DNA of 64,000 bases from Macrocybe gigantea (lineage: Eukaryota; Basidiomycota; Agaricomycetes; Agaricales; Callistosporiaceae). The position numbers and the translations under genes were made by a program. The stretch lies in contig SJRY01000260.1 of NCBI GenBank assembly GCA_011319805.1, forward strand, positions 62,001-126,000, in the 5' to 3' direction. Shown piece by piece: positions 1 through 11,579 of the stretch. Positions within the stretch are counted from its first letter, which is position 1; every line of letters begins with the position of its first letter. The notes beneath the pieces are model-generated. The model had not been told where the DNA came from. It did no database searches and worked only from the letters and a program-made list of their open reading frames with translations.

Positions 1-1682
1 TGACAGTGCGGGATTATTTATTTCTTATATTCAATCAATTTCCTTCACACTGAACTTGCGTTCTTGGGCTATTCAACACTCTATCTGAGCTGTGGATATT
101 TAGTGTTGGCGCAAAGTCGTATATTTTTCTTTTCCGTTTTCCGCGGCGTTGTTCTGATGAGCAGCTGGGCTGATGCTGTCGACCGTTCGCCCGTAGATGT
201 ATATCGTCCTGTCCCTAGACTTGAAGCTCGAATTCTCGCAGCTGATAAGAAACCGGAATATCAGAGCGCCTGTATCGCCGTTCATGTTGGCACTCAAAGA
301 CAAACTACGAGGTAGGGCGCGAAGCTTACATGCAGCTTCTGCAAATCATCACTTTTGCCGTGTCCTGGACACTTGACAAGCTACTAGAGATAGGTCAAAA
401 TTGTAGCGAGAAGATGTAAGGATAAACCAATTCAACACTGAAGGAGAGGATTTTCATTTGCATTGTGCGTCTAGACATCTAGACATGGATTTGATTGGAG
501 GAAAGCGACAAGGAGAGGGGTGCGAGGGGACGATGGGAGTCGAAGCAGTCTCATTAAGCTCCTCGAAGCTATCCAGACGCCCTTCAGCACGAAGGTCCTG
601 TGCTTCGAGTGGTTAGCCTGTCACATATACGGGAGGCAAGCGTACGGCATGTCCAGAGAGCCTGGTCAGCGTGCTGGGATGTTGCAGTAAGGAAGACCCT
701 CTCAGGACGACAGAACTCCAGTAAACATTCAAAGAATTTGAGACCACTAGACATCTATGTCAAGCTGTCACAGTCAAGCAAGGAGTCCGCGTACACGACT
801 CATACCACCTGCGCAAACACACGGTGTCCTCATGACCATCGTTGTGACCGTTGCGGCCGCATAAGTCCGAGAAGAGCACAACGGACGATCACCAACACGT
901 TGGTTTTTTACTGCATTGTTCCGAAAGTTGACGAGCATTAGATGAAAGCATGAAAGTAATTGTGTGGTCGAAGCAGTGAGGTGCCAGAAATTGTTCAGAA
1001 CGACTTTGTTTGGACGCTCGCCCTCTGCCTTTCATCCTTTCCCAGCACGGCACAAGCCAGATTATCGCATAATTACCGCCGTAGTCTTCAAAATTCTACA
1101 CGGGCGTGACGTAGGATTCCGTGGTCAAAGTGCGGCTCGTGCCTTCATAGCCTGAACAACATTGGTTCTAAAATGACGCTTTTCCGTCTTGACCGTGCTT
1201 CGCCGCAGCCAAGGCAACACTCCCTGGATCCTTGTCAAATGTATGATTGCGCACAAGACCCTCAGAACCAGGATGATTCTTCTTCGGGATTGATTGCCGC
1301 AGCGACACGCAAGCCGTGCTTCCAAAACCGCGCTCGGCGCTGCTCACAAGCCTCTCCGGATCACCACGCCACTCACGGAAACGCGGTTTTTAGCAATCAC
1401 AATGACGATCCCCCTTCGACATGCCATTTCGGTCACTCAGCCGGACGTTGCAGCTGCTACCGGAATCACAATCTTAGTCACCTCTCCGTGTTGTCTCGGC
1501 ACCTGTGCTACAGTCCCCTCAGCTTACCTCTTCTTTGGTGCCTTGGCTCCTCATGGTTGGGATAGCGCCAAAATCGTCGATCGAGCCCAACAGTCTTCAT
1601 CACATGATGTTCATGTGAAACAACGAGGAACAGCTTAAAAGGAAGCGTATTCTGTTCAGCGTGTACTTACCACAAACATTCA
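1..1682. other. No gene recognised
   Basis: Short open frames occur on both strands (for example around 600-941 and 1173-1638), but none resembles a protein family I know, none joins to neighbours through convincing splice sites, and their composition is not coding-like. The last part is presumably the promoter and 5' leader of the questin-oxidase-like gene that starts at 1683. Confidence 0.5.
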
Positions 1683-3410
1683 ATGGCACAAGCTTCCCAG
1701 GATCTCTTTCCAACCCCCTCTCTTCCGCCTTCGACGCTTTCTCCTCGCCCTTGGCCTGGAATCAGTCATGAATCCACTGAAGAGCTTCGAAGAATTCTAA
1801 AGGATAACAATGAAAGGTGGCACGTCTTCTTCAATGAAATGGGCTTTCATAAGTTGGTGTTCGCATCATTTGTGTCAATATACCCCGTCCTAATACTCTC
1901 AATAGCCATTCCTCACACTTTGCGATTGCATTATGGGCTTTAGGCGCCAATGAAGAGACCATGAGAGCTGCGTACAAGTTGGATTGCGAATATCAGCTTC
2001 CCGCCTTCAAATCTCCTGAAGCTATCACCGATGCGAACTTTGCTGAACACGTTGGAGACCACAGGTGAGATCTCTGCTAATCTCCATATATCGAGATCAA
2101 AAATGCTTATTCGTGAAATCGACTCCGGATAGGTTCTACAACGCGTATCTTGACTTCTTCGCAGATGTCGTCCGGAGGAAAGGCTTTTCGGAGACCTTGG
2201 AAGAATATGTTTTTGCGCGCAAGCTAAATTTCGATGATAATATCGGTGAAGGGAAAAATCAACCGGAGATGCTTAATCGATTCATGGATGGCTTGATCCA
2301 TCCCATGATCCATGTTGGATATGGAACTGAATTCGGATTGCCTGGAATGGTTGTCGAAGGTACCGAAATTGGCTATCATTGATCTGATCTTCATGCATTG
2401 ATATTTCATATTAGGATTGGCTTCTGCGGCCGTTCACAAGGGCGATTCGAGCACGGTTCTTCCTCGTTCCTTCTTCAACAAGCCAGACGTGGAAACCCTA
2501 ACAACTCGTCTGCCGGGTGCCCTCACCTTGGGAGGAAATTCGGGCACCGCAAAGGAGACGCATGCCCTTGACATTGTGGCCCGTATCCTCAAAGACCCGC
2601 AATTCATTCCGAAGTCCGGGATACCTGCTGGGCGTCTGTACCTACAAACCATGGAAACTCACGGTGGAGCTTTGTTCAAGGTCACGAGCGAGTGGACGAT
2701 AGACATGTCGAAGCCGAACGAGTTGGAGCGGAAGATTGAAGAGCTTGTCTGGGTGAACAGCATTATCTACGGCATAGGTGGTTGGTCGAAAGACGGACCT
2801 TTCACTGCCGATTTCTTGCAGTAAGCATTGCTTTTCTTCTTCACTGGAACGTCATTCTGACGCGATCAATTCAAGCATGCACCTCGTGACGTCCTCGTTG
2901 TTCTTGTTCTCTATTTCAGCGTACCTCAAGCCTTCCTCCCAAGAGCTTCTCCTCCGTTCCTACTTCACGGTTTGTTTGGCCTGGTGGGTCGGCCATGGCC
3001 GCACTGGCTTCGACATTCCAACGTTCTTCACAGCGGATACGAACTACCTCACGCCTCCAGGTCCCAACCCCGTCCCACACGCAAAGGCTTTGCCTGCAAA
3101 GACATCCCCGCTGGCTTCAAATCCAAACCCGTGGCTCTCCATCATTGAGAACACACTCGTGCACGCAGACGACCATCTTCCAAAGCTGCAGCGCGCTCTG
3201 GCTCATTTTGGGTCGTTGTACGGCACGAGGCCTGCTGGTTTCCTTGCAGGCACCGAATTGCCTGGTGCGGATAAGTTGGATGGTTCGCTGTTCTTGAGAG
3301 CGGCTGGTTTGACTGCGAAGCGAATGGGCCGAATGAGGGATGGTGAAGAGCCTTTGTCGTTCTGGGACAGACCTGGACTCGGTCCTCCAGGCATTCCAAA
3401 CCAAAATTGA
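1683..3410 (+). CDS. Questin oxidase-like protein (DUF4243 family)
   Basis: Five exons (1683-1852, 1906-2064, 2133-2359, 2415-2820, 2876-3410) join in frame to 498 aa ending in TGA. All four introns are GT-AG and 53-68 nt. The protein has the layout of the questin oxidase-like family: an N-terminal stretch ending HNHSSHFAIALWALGAN, then the patch with FMDGLIHPMIHVGYGTEFG, then a long C-terminal part with MHLVTSSLFL. In Aspergillus, questin oxidase opens an anthraquinone ring in geodin synthesis by a Baeyer-Villiger-type reaction. Many basidiomycete relatives are orphans of unknown substrate, and no polyketide synthase lies in this window, so the substrate cannot be given. Length fits the family. 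The start is the first ATG of the open frame, just after a stop-rich leader. Confidence 0.8.
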
Positions 3411-3736
3411 TTACAATGGCAACGCTTGCGAAATAACCACTCCCGACTCGATGTAAATTCTGTAATCGCTTTGTACTTGTCTCCTTTCGTGTGTATGTAC
3501 GTGTGCTCGAATTGTCGGGTCTGTCAGTGATCCCTTGGACGTTACTTGGAAGGAAAGTGTTCGCGTTATATGAGGGTACGTAGTCATCGAGATTTGTCAG
3601 CCATCATGCATGAAGCCTTTGTTTGGTCTTTCTTGTGGTTGCAAGTCGACCTACACATTAATCGGTACACCTTGCAGATAGAGCTCGAGGCAAGCAAAGC
3701 CCCTACGTGGGCGTGGACAAGACCTAGACGATATCA

Positions 3737-5096
3737 ATGTCATCCAGAAAACGAAAAGAGCGAACCAGCCATCATTCCAAGCAGAATCGAGGGACAGCAT
3801 CTTTCTCTCGCCAACAACAGCATCGCGGCGAACCAGATGCAGCCCTCTTTGTTCAGGCTTACGAGGCCGACATTGTACGCGGTCCTCGTGCCGCTGCAGC
3901 AGCCCAATCCCTTGAGGTCTTCGACTACGACACCTTGTCATCGCCGTCCGCTAAATCTCGCGACACCGCGTTAGCGTCCACTCTGACAGTGGGCGTTGCC
4001 CTGATACGCTGGGGCAACACCGAATCGTCGGCGCATGGATCTTCGACGTTTCCTCATGATGACGAGGAAATCATTACTTTACGCAAAACGCCAGAGATTC
4101 CGATATCCTCGAGCCCCGCTATCTGGCTAGACAGGTATGTTTCAGACTCAGTACGAAGAAGTGGAGAACGAAAAAGCATGGGCTTGTTTGATGCGACATG
4201 TCGAATGATGGATCTTGTCCGCGGAAACTGACATTTCTATTTCGCGAATCGAGCAAAAGTCATTTCTGTTTTTGCCTCTGTGTCTATGCAGCTTTGCTGA
4301 TGGTTTATTTCCGATGGCGTAGATACGATGCCCGGCTCTTGCTTGAGAGTCTACCTGCCTACAACTCCTCATCCGATGTCCAAATTCCCAGTTCCCCGGG
4401 TGGATGGTCAGACCTCCCATCCGATATAGAAGATACATTCTTCTTTACGCCTGAAGAGACGGACGACTTCAGACGGGATAAAAAGAGACGACTCCTGGAG
4501 AAAAACAGGGAAGACAGACTCAGAGCTCGGTTGGATGAAGACGGTGAAGATGTCGAGGAATCCGAGGAGGAAGTTTGGGGTGGCAGCGATGAAGAAGTAG
4601 GTCCATTCTATGTCTTGATGCTCCTCCATGAACTGACTGTGTCATTCAGCCGGACGAAGTTCAAAAAGAGTTGATGCGGCGGACGGCCCGGCACCTTCAG
4701 ACTTCACCGAATCCTGGCCAGCTGGAAATGCGTATCTTGGCTAATCACGGCTCCGACAAAAAGTTCGCTTTCTTGCGTGGCCGCTGGAGGCGGGCTTGGA
4801 AAATCGCCAAAGGAACAGCGAGGATGGAAAAGGAGATGGAGAAGCAGAAGAACCAGCCGTCTGGACTCGGAGGTCTAGCCAGCTATGGTGATAGTGAAGA
4901 TGAATCCAACACTGGAGATGATGTTAAGGACAGTGAGCTCGACCACGAAGCATTGACCTCTCATGTCAGCACGGCGCAAAATAATTCGGAATCCTCTCGA
5001 TCTCCCTCGCATCCATCAGATGCTGCAGTCATCGAGGCTCGCCGAGCTAGAGCGAAGGAATGGGCCGAGAGGAGAAGGGTTATGAAGAGTATATAG
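3737..5096 (+). CDS. Conserved unknown, charged nuclear-type protein
   Basis: Three exons (3737-4134, 4323-4596, 4650-5096) give 372 aa. The first intron is long for this genome (188 nt) and the second is 53 nt, both GT-AG. The N-terminus is basic (MSSRKRKERTSHHSK), the middle is acidic with runs such as EDVEESEEEVWGGSDEE, and residues about 225-270 form the best-ordered patch, with ILANHGSDKKFAFLRGRW followed by basic residues. That patch resembles in outline a SURP-like or other RNA-processing motif, but I cannot assign it. The C-terminus ends in a basic coiled stretch (EARRARAKEWAERRR). The gene converges on the methyltransferase-like gene ending at 5212, leaving only about 115 bp for both 3' ends. 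Existence is well supported by splice phase; function is unknown. Confidence 0.65.
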
Positions 5097-5211
5097 TATG
5101 TGCGTATGCATCTATCTCTTGTGTCTTACCTTTTCCTCGATATCTCGTTTGAAAGACTTTCTCTGCTATGACGTTAATCATACATACGCCCCAATGGTAG
5201 CGACAGTGTGC

Positions 5212-5997
5212 CTAGTATATGCCGGGAAACAGGGAGTACGGAACTTTCTGTGCCCACTCCTCCCACTCTTTGCCGAACGCCCGTTTCAAATTCTCGTTCT
5301 CCACTTTCGTTCTGCTCACCATGCACCACGTGACAATGAAAAAGTTGACGGCTTGCACGTAGATCAACTTCCCTGCGAATGTATCCAACACGCCAGATTC
5401 TTTCAGCCACGAACCAGGCGCGCCGTACCACATCACTCCACCAACGCAAACTAAGATCATTCCAAGATAAGCGGGATGTCGAACCACGCCGTACGGGCCA
5501 TCCTTGATCAACTTGTGGTCCTTTCTGATGCCCATATCGAACGTGAACATGTTTTTCAGCATCCGATAGCAATATGTTCGAAGCAACGTGCCGCAGATAA
5601 CGAGCGCCATTCCAGCGATCGATACGGGTCCGAGCCGGAGGCTGTCAAAGGTTTTTCCGCTCGGCCAAACAAGCGGCAAAATGCTTTTGGGTAAGGCTAA
5701 GGCCCGTTGCTTCATGGCGGTGATGATGAGAAGCTCTACCGCTCCTGTGACCCAGAAGAAGCCCTAACGCAGGTCATTTTTAGTACCTGGACATGGCTCA
5801 TCTCAGGTTCACTATGTGGTGCTTACCTTGTACGCCCACATCAAGTGGCGGCGTACAAATGCCATGTATCTCTCAAGGAGATCGTCTTCTCCGAACAGAG
5901 CGTCGTCCTTCGACACCATGCTAGGGGCGGTATTTGCAACGTGCAGCGCGTAAGTGGTCACACAGACGCAGACTTCTCGCGCAAAACTGCTCTGCAT
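5212..5997 (-). CDS. Isoprenylcysteine O-methyltransferase-like protein, copy 1
   Basis: Two exons (5997-5827 and 5763-5212) around a GT-AG intron give 240 aa. ICMT-family enzymes are multi-pass ER membrane proteins that use S-adenosylmethionine to methylate the C-terminal prenylated cysteine of CaaX proteins. The signature is visible near residues 145-157 as DGPYGVVRHPAYLG, and the C-terminal helix carries ENLKRAFGKEWEEW followed by KVPYSLFPGIY, matching the family's E-x-L-x-x-x-F-G-x-E region. Hydrophobic stretches lie around residues 58-73, 103-118, 155-170 and 190-205. The first of three tandem paralogues in the same orientation with an intron at the identical codon. Real targets are unknown; such lineage-specific copies may methylate small molecules instead of CaaX proteins. 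Confidence 0.85.
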
Positions 5998-7020
5998 GTT
6001 ATTCGAGCCTGTCTTGAGCTAGGTTATGAAATGCAGGAGTGGTACGTCTCCTTTTGACGATGCCACAGTGTTTTAAAGGTGACTTATTTGTGTACACAGC
6101 CAGATCCCATTGCCCTCCCGAGGATAGTTGGTTGATCATTTTATTGGTTCGACTTCTATCAACGTCATTGCTCCATCGGTTCGGTCATATGAGCCCGAGT
6201 GGATTTGGGGGATCAGCGTTTCATTAGTTGGCGTGAGGTCAATGCAGCTTTTCGTCTTATCTCATACACCCATAACTGCCGAACAAGACAAGGAGGCCGA
6301 GCGCTACCAAAGGCTGTGGTGGAATGAGTGCCAAATTATCTTTTATACCTGGGACGATGCTCTAACCGTTGGCGGAAGCCTTTTTTTCACCCACCAGTAG
6401 AATGTGGGTAGTACCAGTACACGCACTGACCTTCTCCTGTCATTCATGTGGTCACATTGCCAGAGCTAGCGCGAATGAGGCCTCTTCTTCACCGGATGTA
6501 TGACAGCTATGTTTCTCGCCGATTGGCCGTTGGCCCCCACGCCCATCACCATTCTGGTTGTCGGCGCCAAACTTCTGATGTAATAATCCACTTCCTGGAT
6601 GAAAGCTGACGCCTCGCTCCCAGGAACGATGTGGCTAAAAATGGCGTCCTGCATCTCATCTACCCGCAATATACGTTTAGGCCGGCGAAAGAGTAAGTTA
6701 TGAAGTAGCGGCATATACAGTACACCCGGAAAGGAGGGCTCAATTTCACCATGACCAAAATGGCAATTCAGCCATGCTCTTCAGAGGGCTGACTTTGGTC
6801 CTATGTACTCGTTTGACGCTGTGCTTCATCGACAATCGCTATCAATTCTTTCGTGAGCAGGGTTCTTCGCGATCGTCGTAATGATGTATTGAATTAAATG
6901 GTGGGATAGACTTGTTCAGCTGTCAAGAAGTGATTAAGCAATGCCCGATAGCATGAACGTATTTACGTATGTTTCTGATCCCGAAAGAAAATGCACATTT
7001 CAAACTCGCCTTCGTAAGGC
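5998..7020. other. Intergenic, no gene recognised
   Basis: About 1 kb between the first two methyltransferase-like copies. Open frames such as 6128-6400 (+) and 6466-6714 (-) are short, have no recognisable homology and no splice partners. The segment should hold the promoter of copy 1 and the terminator of copy 2. Confidence 0.45.
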
Positions 7021-7803
7021 TTAGAAAATACCAGGAAAGACGACATAGGGGACCTTCCGCGCCCACTCGTCCCATTCCTTTCCGAATTCCTTCTTCAGGT
7101 TCCTATCCTCTATCGTCATCCTTCTTAGTAAAGTCGAAGTGACGAAAAGGACGTTGAAGGCTTGCAGGTAGAAAAATGCCTTCCCGACCGCCGTATCCAG
7201 CACCCCTGACTCCCTGACCCACGAACCACGCACACCATACCACATGAAGCATCCAATGGTAGTCATCGCCATGCCAAAATAAGAAGGATGGCGGACGATG
7301 CTGTAAGGACCCTCCTTGACGAGCCTATGGTTCCTCTTTATGCTTATATCGAACGTGAACATGTTCTTCATCGTTCGATAGCAGTATGCTCGGATGAGCG
7401 TGCCGCCGACGATGAGCGCCAACCCGGCGGCGGATACTGGATCGAGGCGGAGGGTGCTGAGACTCTTGCCGCTCGGCCAGAGAAATGGCAGGACAAGCTT
7501 GGATAAACCCGACAAGGGCTTCTTCGCCGCGGCGATTGCGACAAGCTCAGCTGCCCCGGTGACCCAGAAAAAGCCCTGCATGAAATCCCATTTTAGTCAT
7601 CACTCGGGTCGTTTTCCCTGGCGGAGGCTAACCTTGAACTCCCACATCCCGTACTGTCGCAGCTTTAGTATGTAGCGCTCCGCAATTCCTTCTTGCCCCA
7701 CTATCGCATCCCCAGCGGTCACTGTGCTTGGGGCAGTATACGTGACGTGCATCGCATAGGTTGTCGCAGCAATGCATAGCGCCCTACCAACACTGCTCTC
7801 CAT
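7021..7803 (-). CDS. Isoprenylcysteine O-methyltransferase-like protein, copy 2
   Basis: Two exons (7803-7633, 7575-7021) give 241 aa with a GT-AG intron of 57 nt at the same position as in copies 1 and 3. The first exon is exactly 57 codons in all three, which fixes the start at 7803. The motif KEGPYSIVRHPSYFG and the C-terminal EDRNLKKEFGKEWDEW are intact, so the SAM-binding fold should be complete. Roughly half of the residues match copies 1 and 3 by eye, most strongly in the motif EAYCYRTMKNMFTFD-type region, so the duplications are not very recent. A TATA-like box lies about 62 bp upstream. Confidence 0.85.
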
Positions 7804-7864
7804 GGTGTCTTTGGGTAAGTGCTAGATGGATAGCTTGGTGCGTCTTCACTGTCATCTCGCACGG

Positions 7865-7873
7865 TTTTATATA
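7865..7873 (-). promoter_or_regulatory. TATA-like box of methyltransferase copy 2
   Basis: On the minus strand this reads TATATAAAA, about 62-70 bp before the ATG at 7803, a usual distance for fungal core promoters. Inferred from sequence and position only. Confidence 0.4.
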
Positions 7874-8459
7874 GCAGTGCTTGACATATCTTTGATGTTT
7901 CTGCCGGGACGCGCTGCCGAATAGATAGGGTTACCACACTGATACTCCTATTCACCGTCTTGAAGACATAATTAACGCGCGCCATGCGGAATGTGACGGA
8001 AGTTCCGCAACTAGAGTGTATTTGCAACGGCCTGTTTTGAACATCAGCTATATGAGATTTGATGCGAATTTCGTGGTGGTGCCTGTCACAACAAATAACA
8101 TCTGTTGAGCAAGCCATGGCCGGCATCTGCTGCTGGGTAGAGGCAAGTGTGACTTCGGCAGTCGAGCATAACGAAGTGTCTACTGCTTATTTGCTCAAAA
8201 GTTGAGCGGTCTCCGCGATAGGAAGAATCCATGGAGAACGATAATTACATGTCGTTGCTTTGAACGCTTCGTGGCTGAAACGTTATGAAGCCCTTGTATT
8301 CTTTTCGTCTCGCCCTTGCATACATAGTACAAGCGTTGTGTAACCTTCTTTGCAGCTTTAACTTCAGCCGACGCCGCTTATTATCTATATTCACAACCAA
8401 GTGCCTTCGAGATGGCGATGGAAGGATATCAAGCTATCTTCTCCCACAGTCCTTTAAAG
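7874..8459. other. Intergenic, no gene recognised
   Basis: Nothing coding is supported here. The open frame 7719-8126 (-) overlaps exon 1 of copy 2 in another frame and looks like a shadow. Confidence 0.4.
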
Positions 8460-9248
8460 CTAATAAATCCAAGGCAAGATAGAGTGAGGAACTTGCCGCG
8501 CCCAATCTTCCCATTCTTTTCCAAAAACCCTCTTCAGATTCTCGTCCTCCACCCGCCTTCGTCTGAGCGTGCCGAACACAACGAGGAAAGAGTTGAACGC
8601 TTCACCATAAAAGAAGGCCTTTCCCGCTGCTGTATTCAGCACGCCCGACTCTCTCGCCCACGAGCCGGGTGCGCTGTACCACATCAGCCCACCTACAAAG
8701 ACGAGCGCCAAGGCGAGATAGGATGGATGGCGAACAACTCTATACGGGCCTTCTTTTACCAATCTGTGACCTTTTCTGATGCTCATGTCATATGTAAATA
8801 GGTTCTTCATCGTCCTATAGCAGTAAGCGCGCAGGAGCGCTCCGCCGATGACAAGTCCCATTCCAGCGATAGACATATGTGTAAACCGGAGGTTCTCGAT
8901 GCCGTTGCCGCTTGGCCACACCAGCGGTAGGACGCGTTTTGATATTTCATGCATAGGCTGCCACTTCGTCGCGGTGATAGCTAGGAGCTCGGCCGTCCCT
9001 GTGACCCAGAAGAAGCCCTGCAAGCCAGATCATCAAATCAGCAGGTCAAGACACATCATTACACATCGCGGGCTTGCCTTGTGAGCCCACATCATATAGC
9101 GTCGGATGAATCTCATGTATTTCTCCAGAACGTCGTCCTCGCCCAGTAGAGTGTCCTCCTTCGCGACAGTGCTGGGCGCGGTGTTTGCTATGTGTAGCGC
9201 ATAGGTCGTCGCATAGACGCAGAGCGCTCTCCCGACGTAGTGCATCAT
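8460..9248 (-). CDS. Isoprenylcysteine O-methyltransferase-like protein, copy 3
   Basis: Exons 9248-9078 and 9017-8460 give 242 aa. The open frame extends upstream to 9335, but alignment with the other two copies puts the start at the methionine at 9248, again making exon 1 exactly 57 codons. The catalytic region KEGPYRVVRHPSYLA and the C-terminal EDENLKRVFGKEWEDW are intact. The single intron (9018-9077) starts with GC, not GT: exon ends AAG, intron begins gcaagc and ends gcag. Copies 1 and 2 have gtaagc and gttagc at the same site, so this is a GT-to-GC donor change in a conserved intron. Third and last gene of the tandem array. Confidence 0.85.
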
Positions 9249-9804
9249 GTTGTGTCTTCTGTGTTCCCGTACTTGAAAGGGGGCGAGCAGGGAAACGATG
9301 AGTCCTAAGGTGCCTTGTCCCGGCTTTCGCTGCATCTTAAATATCTCTCCAACACTGTATGGGATGCCACGGATACGTTCCGGTTGCTGTCAACAATTCA
9401 CCATCTTATGTGGACAAAAGCAACATGTTCCCTGACCTTATTCCAGGAACAACCCAGAACAGAGTGCAGTTGATGTCCACCGCACTAGAAGCCACACAAT
9501 TCCCCGTATATCCTTTAACCCGGGTGCGAGGCGCAGAGCATCATTCGGCGATACTTCTTCAGATGGTTCCCAAGCCTTATTTCTTAAATCACTCTATGGT
9601 CCCTGCTCTAACAGACGTCTCACCTCGAGCCGAGCCTCCGAAACTCGAATCGTTGAACATAGTCAGAATTCCCGACGTGCAGTGCAAAACCAGGATGCAA
9701 AGGATGCACAAATTACATGGTCCGCGATGAACGAAATGGCTATAGTACGATATCTTTTTACTTAAAGAAACAGGAAAAAAAAAAGACATGTATAAAAAAG
9801 TCAC
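9249..9804. other. Intergenic, no gene recognised
   Basis: Contains an open frame at 9359-9730 (+) of 123 codons with no recognisable features, and an A-rich tract near 9774-9783. It serves as upstream region for methyltransferase copy 3 and downstream region of the NTF2-like gene. Confidence 0.4.
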
Positions 9805-10699
9805 TTAAGGTTGACCGTTGGTACGGGATACGGCTGGATCCAAAGCCGGTTCCTTATCGCCTCTAGACTGATTGTTTGACTTTTTAGTACGCTTTCTCTT
9901 CTTGGTCCGAGGATGCTCCCAGCCTTGCGAATCTTCGCTGCCAGTATGCTCCACGGCCATGACAGGGATTTCGTCGCCAGGTCTCCAGTACCCCATGACT
10001 TGAGCGACCTTTGCCTGAATCACAGACAGGATGCCGGCTCCCGATAGACAGAATCGAAGGACTGGTACAAGAGGAGGTATGAGCAAGTTGAGGAATTCCT
10101 GTAAACTCATTTGGTCATCTCAACGTCAAAAAAATGGAAGGTGTTGCGATATTTACGTCCGGGTGGTAGAAATCCTCTTGGAACGAGATGTAGTGAAGAT
10201 TTCCTTCCCGCCTCAATGATAACCGGATTGTCAATCTATCCTAGTCACTAAATGAAGTGCATATATCGACCCCCAAAAGACGCACCGTGCTGGAGCCGGC
10301 TCGAAAGGCGAAAGGCGGACGTGGAAGAATTGTGTGACATCGAGAATAAGTATATCTCTTTCTTCGTCGTATACTGTGGCGCAATCAAGACATCACTAGC
10401 GGAAAGAAGCCAAGGTCTCCTTACTGACGGAGTTTATTTTCATTTTGATCTGCGGCGACATAACGCGATACCATCTGAAAAAATTGTCATGTATATAAAG
10501 AAGTCCTTGGTTCATCTTACTGATATACTCCGAGAATATCTTCCCTTGAGTTCGGACCAGGTGGGACGGAACAGACAAAGTGACGCAGACCAGCATCTTC
10601 TGAGTAGTATTTGTATATGGCGTCTCGCTGAGTGTCGGGTGACTCGCTGGTGGCGATGAGCTGGACAGCGTGCTCTATCTCTCCGGCGGGGTTCTGCAT
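9805..10699 (-). CDS. SigF-like NTF2-like domain protein
   Basis: Five exons (10699-10521, 10474-10425, 10373-10286, 10235-10157, 10098-9805) separated by GT-AG introns of 46-58 nt join in frame to 229 aa. Residues 1-150 read as a single alpha+beta cone fold of the NTF2/SnoaL type: an N-terminal helix, then AIYKYYSEDAGLRHFVCSV, GVYQWYRVMSPQIKMKINSV, a strand DILILDVTQFFHVRL, and REGNLHYISFQEDFYHPDEF. A hydrophobic segment LLIPPLVPVLRFCLSGAGIL follows, then a lysine-rich tail (RTKKRKRTKKS). Fungal proteins of this build are annotated SigF-like NTF2-like and have no established function; the hydrophobic segment suggests membrane association. Transcribed divergently from the small gene at 10895. 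Confidence 0.7.
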
Positions 10700-10894
10700 T
10701 GGGGTTGATGGTGGTCGGGCGCACGACTAAGACAGGATCGCCCTTGTGTTACGGCCCCATGACGTCACTGAGCTGAGCTCACGTGAAAAACACGTGCGTA
10801 GGTTTGGAAACAAGGTTCGATCCTCCCACTGGGCAAAATTCGCTGGCCAGTTCAGTAACCTGAACCACAGGGGTCCTTGGCACGACGACAAAAA

Positions 10895-11292
10895 ATGACC
10901 TCGCTATTCACCGAAGCCGAGAACGCCGTAGTCGACCTTGCACATTCATCGTCGGCGATTCTCGTTCGCTTGGCATGTCAATCCGTTGACAGTGAGTAAC
11001 CATTCTGTTATTTGAATGCTGAACCTGGTCAAGTACTTAAGGCCTTGGACGTAAGTTCTTATTCGCTGATTCGTTCCCAAAGAATGCAACTTGTGTGACT
11101 TCACACCATGCGCAACATGGCTACCCTGCTTGATTGCAGTTAGCTGAGAGACGAGGACTTCGGCAACATAGAAGGAAGGTGGTCATCGTAATAACCCATG
11201 GAGATAGGGGTACACCTCTGATCAATCATGTGAGTCAATCCATCCTCCGAGCAGCCAGTCGGGACACGAATGAACATGATCCACCTTCTTAG
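10895..11292 (+). CDS. Possible small three-exon gene, 88 aa
   Basis: The ATG at 10895 opens a frame that, with introns 10992-11033 (42 nt) and 11051-11139 (89 nt), gives 88 aa ending at TAG 11290-11292. The start reads MTSLFTEAENAVVDLAHSSS and the middle is amphipathic helical (DILKALDLAERRGLRQHRRK). Both introns are GT-AG with phases that agree. I know no family for it. Its position, about 200 bp from the divergent NTF2-like gene, is where a promoter-sharing gene would be expected. The first intron is at the lower limit of length, so the model is tentative. Confidence 0.35.
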
Positions 11293-11579
11293 AGTTGACA
11301 GTAGCCATATGGTATATTGAATTGACCAATGTTTTTCAACGTGCGGCTCTGTCAGGCCATTTCGAATGGCAGGCTATTGGGCTGTATTCAGAGTGTCAGC
11401 GTTATAAAAACTTGTCATGCTTTGCTCTGGCCTTTTCAAACCATCCATCCTCGCGGGCGACCTGTTTACGTTGTCGACTCTCCATTCATTCGCTCTTCGT
11501 TCCTTTTCTGCCCTGGAAGGCACTTTCCATTCTCGCTCGCTCGTTCTAGTTATCGTTGCATAACCGAGTCTCGGAACTC

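Noticed and set aside
10815..10845. GGTTCGATCC near 10813, resembling a tRNA T-loop
   Set aside because: No matching acceptor stem or anticodon arm; lies in the promoter gap between two divergent genes.
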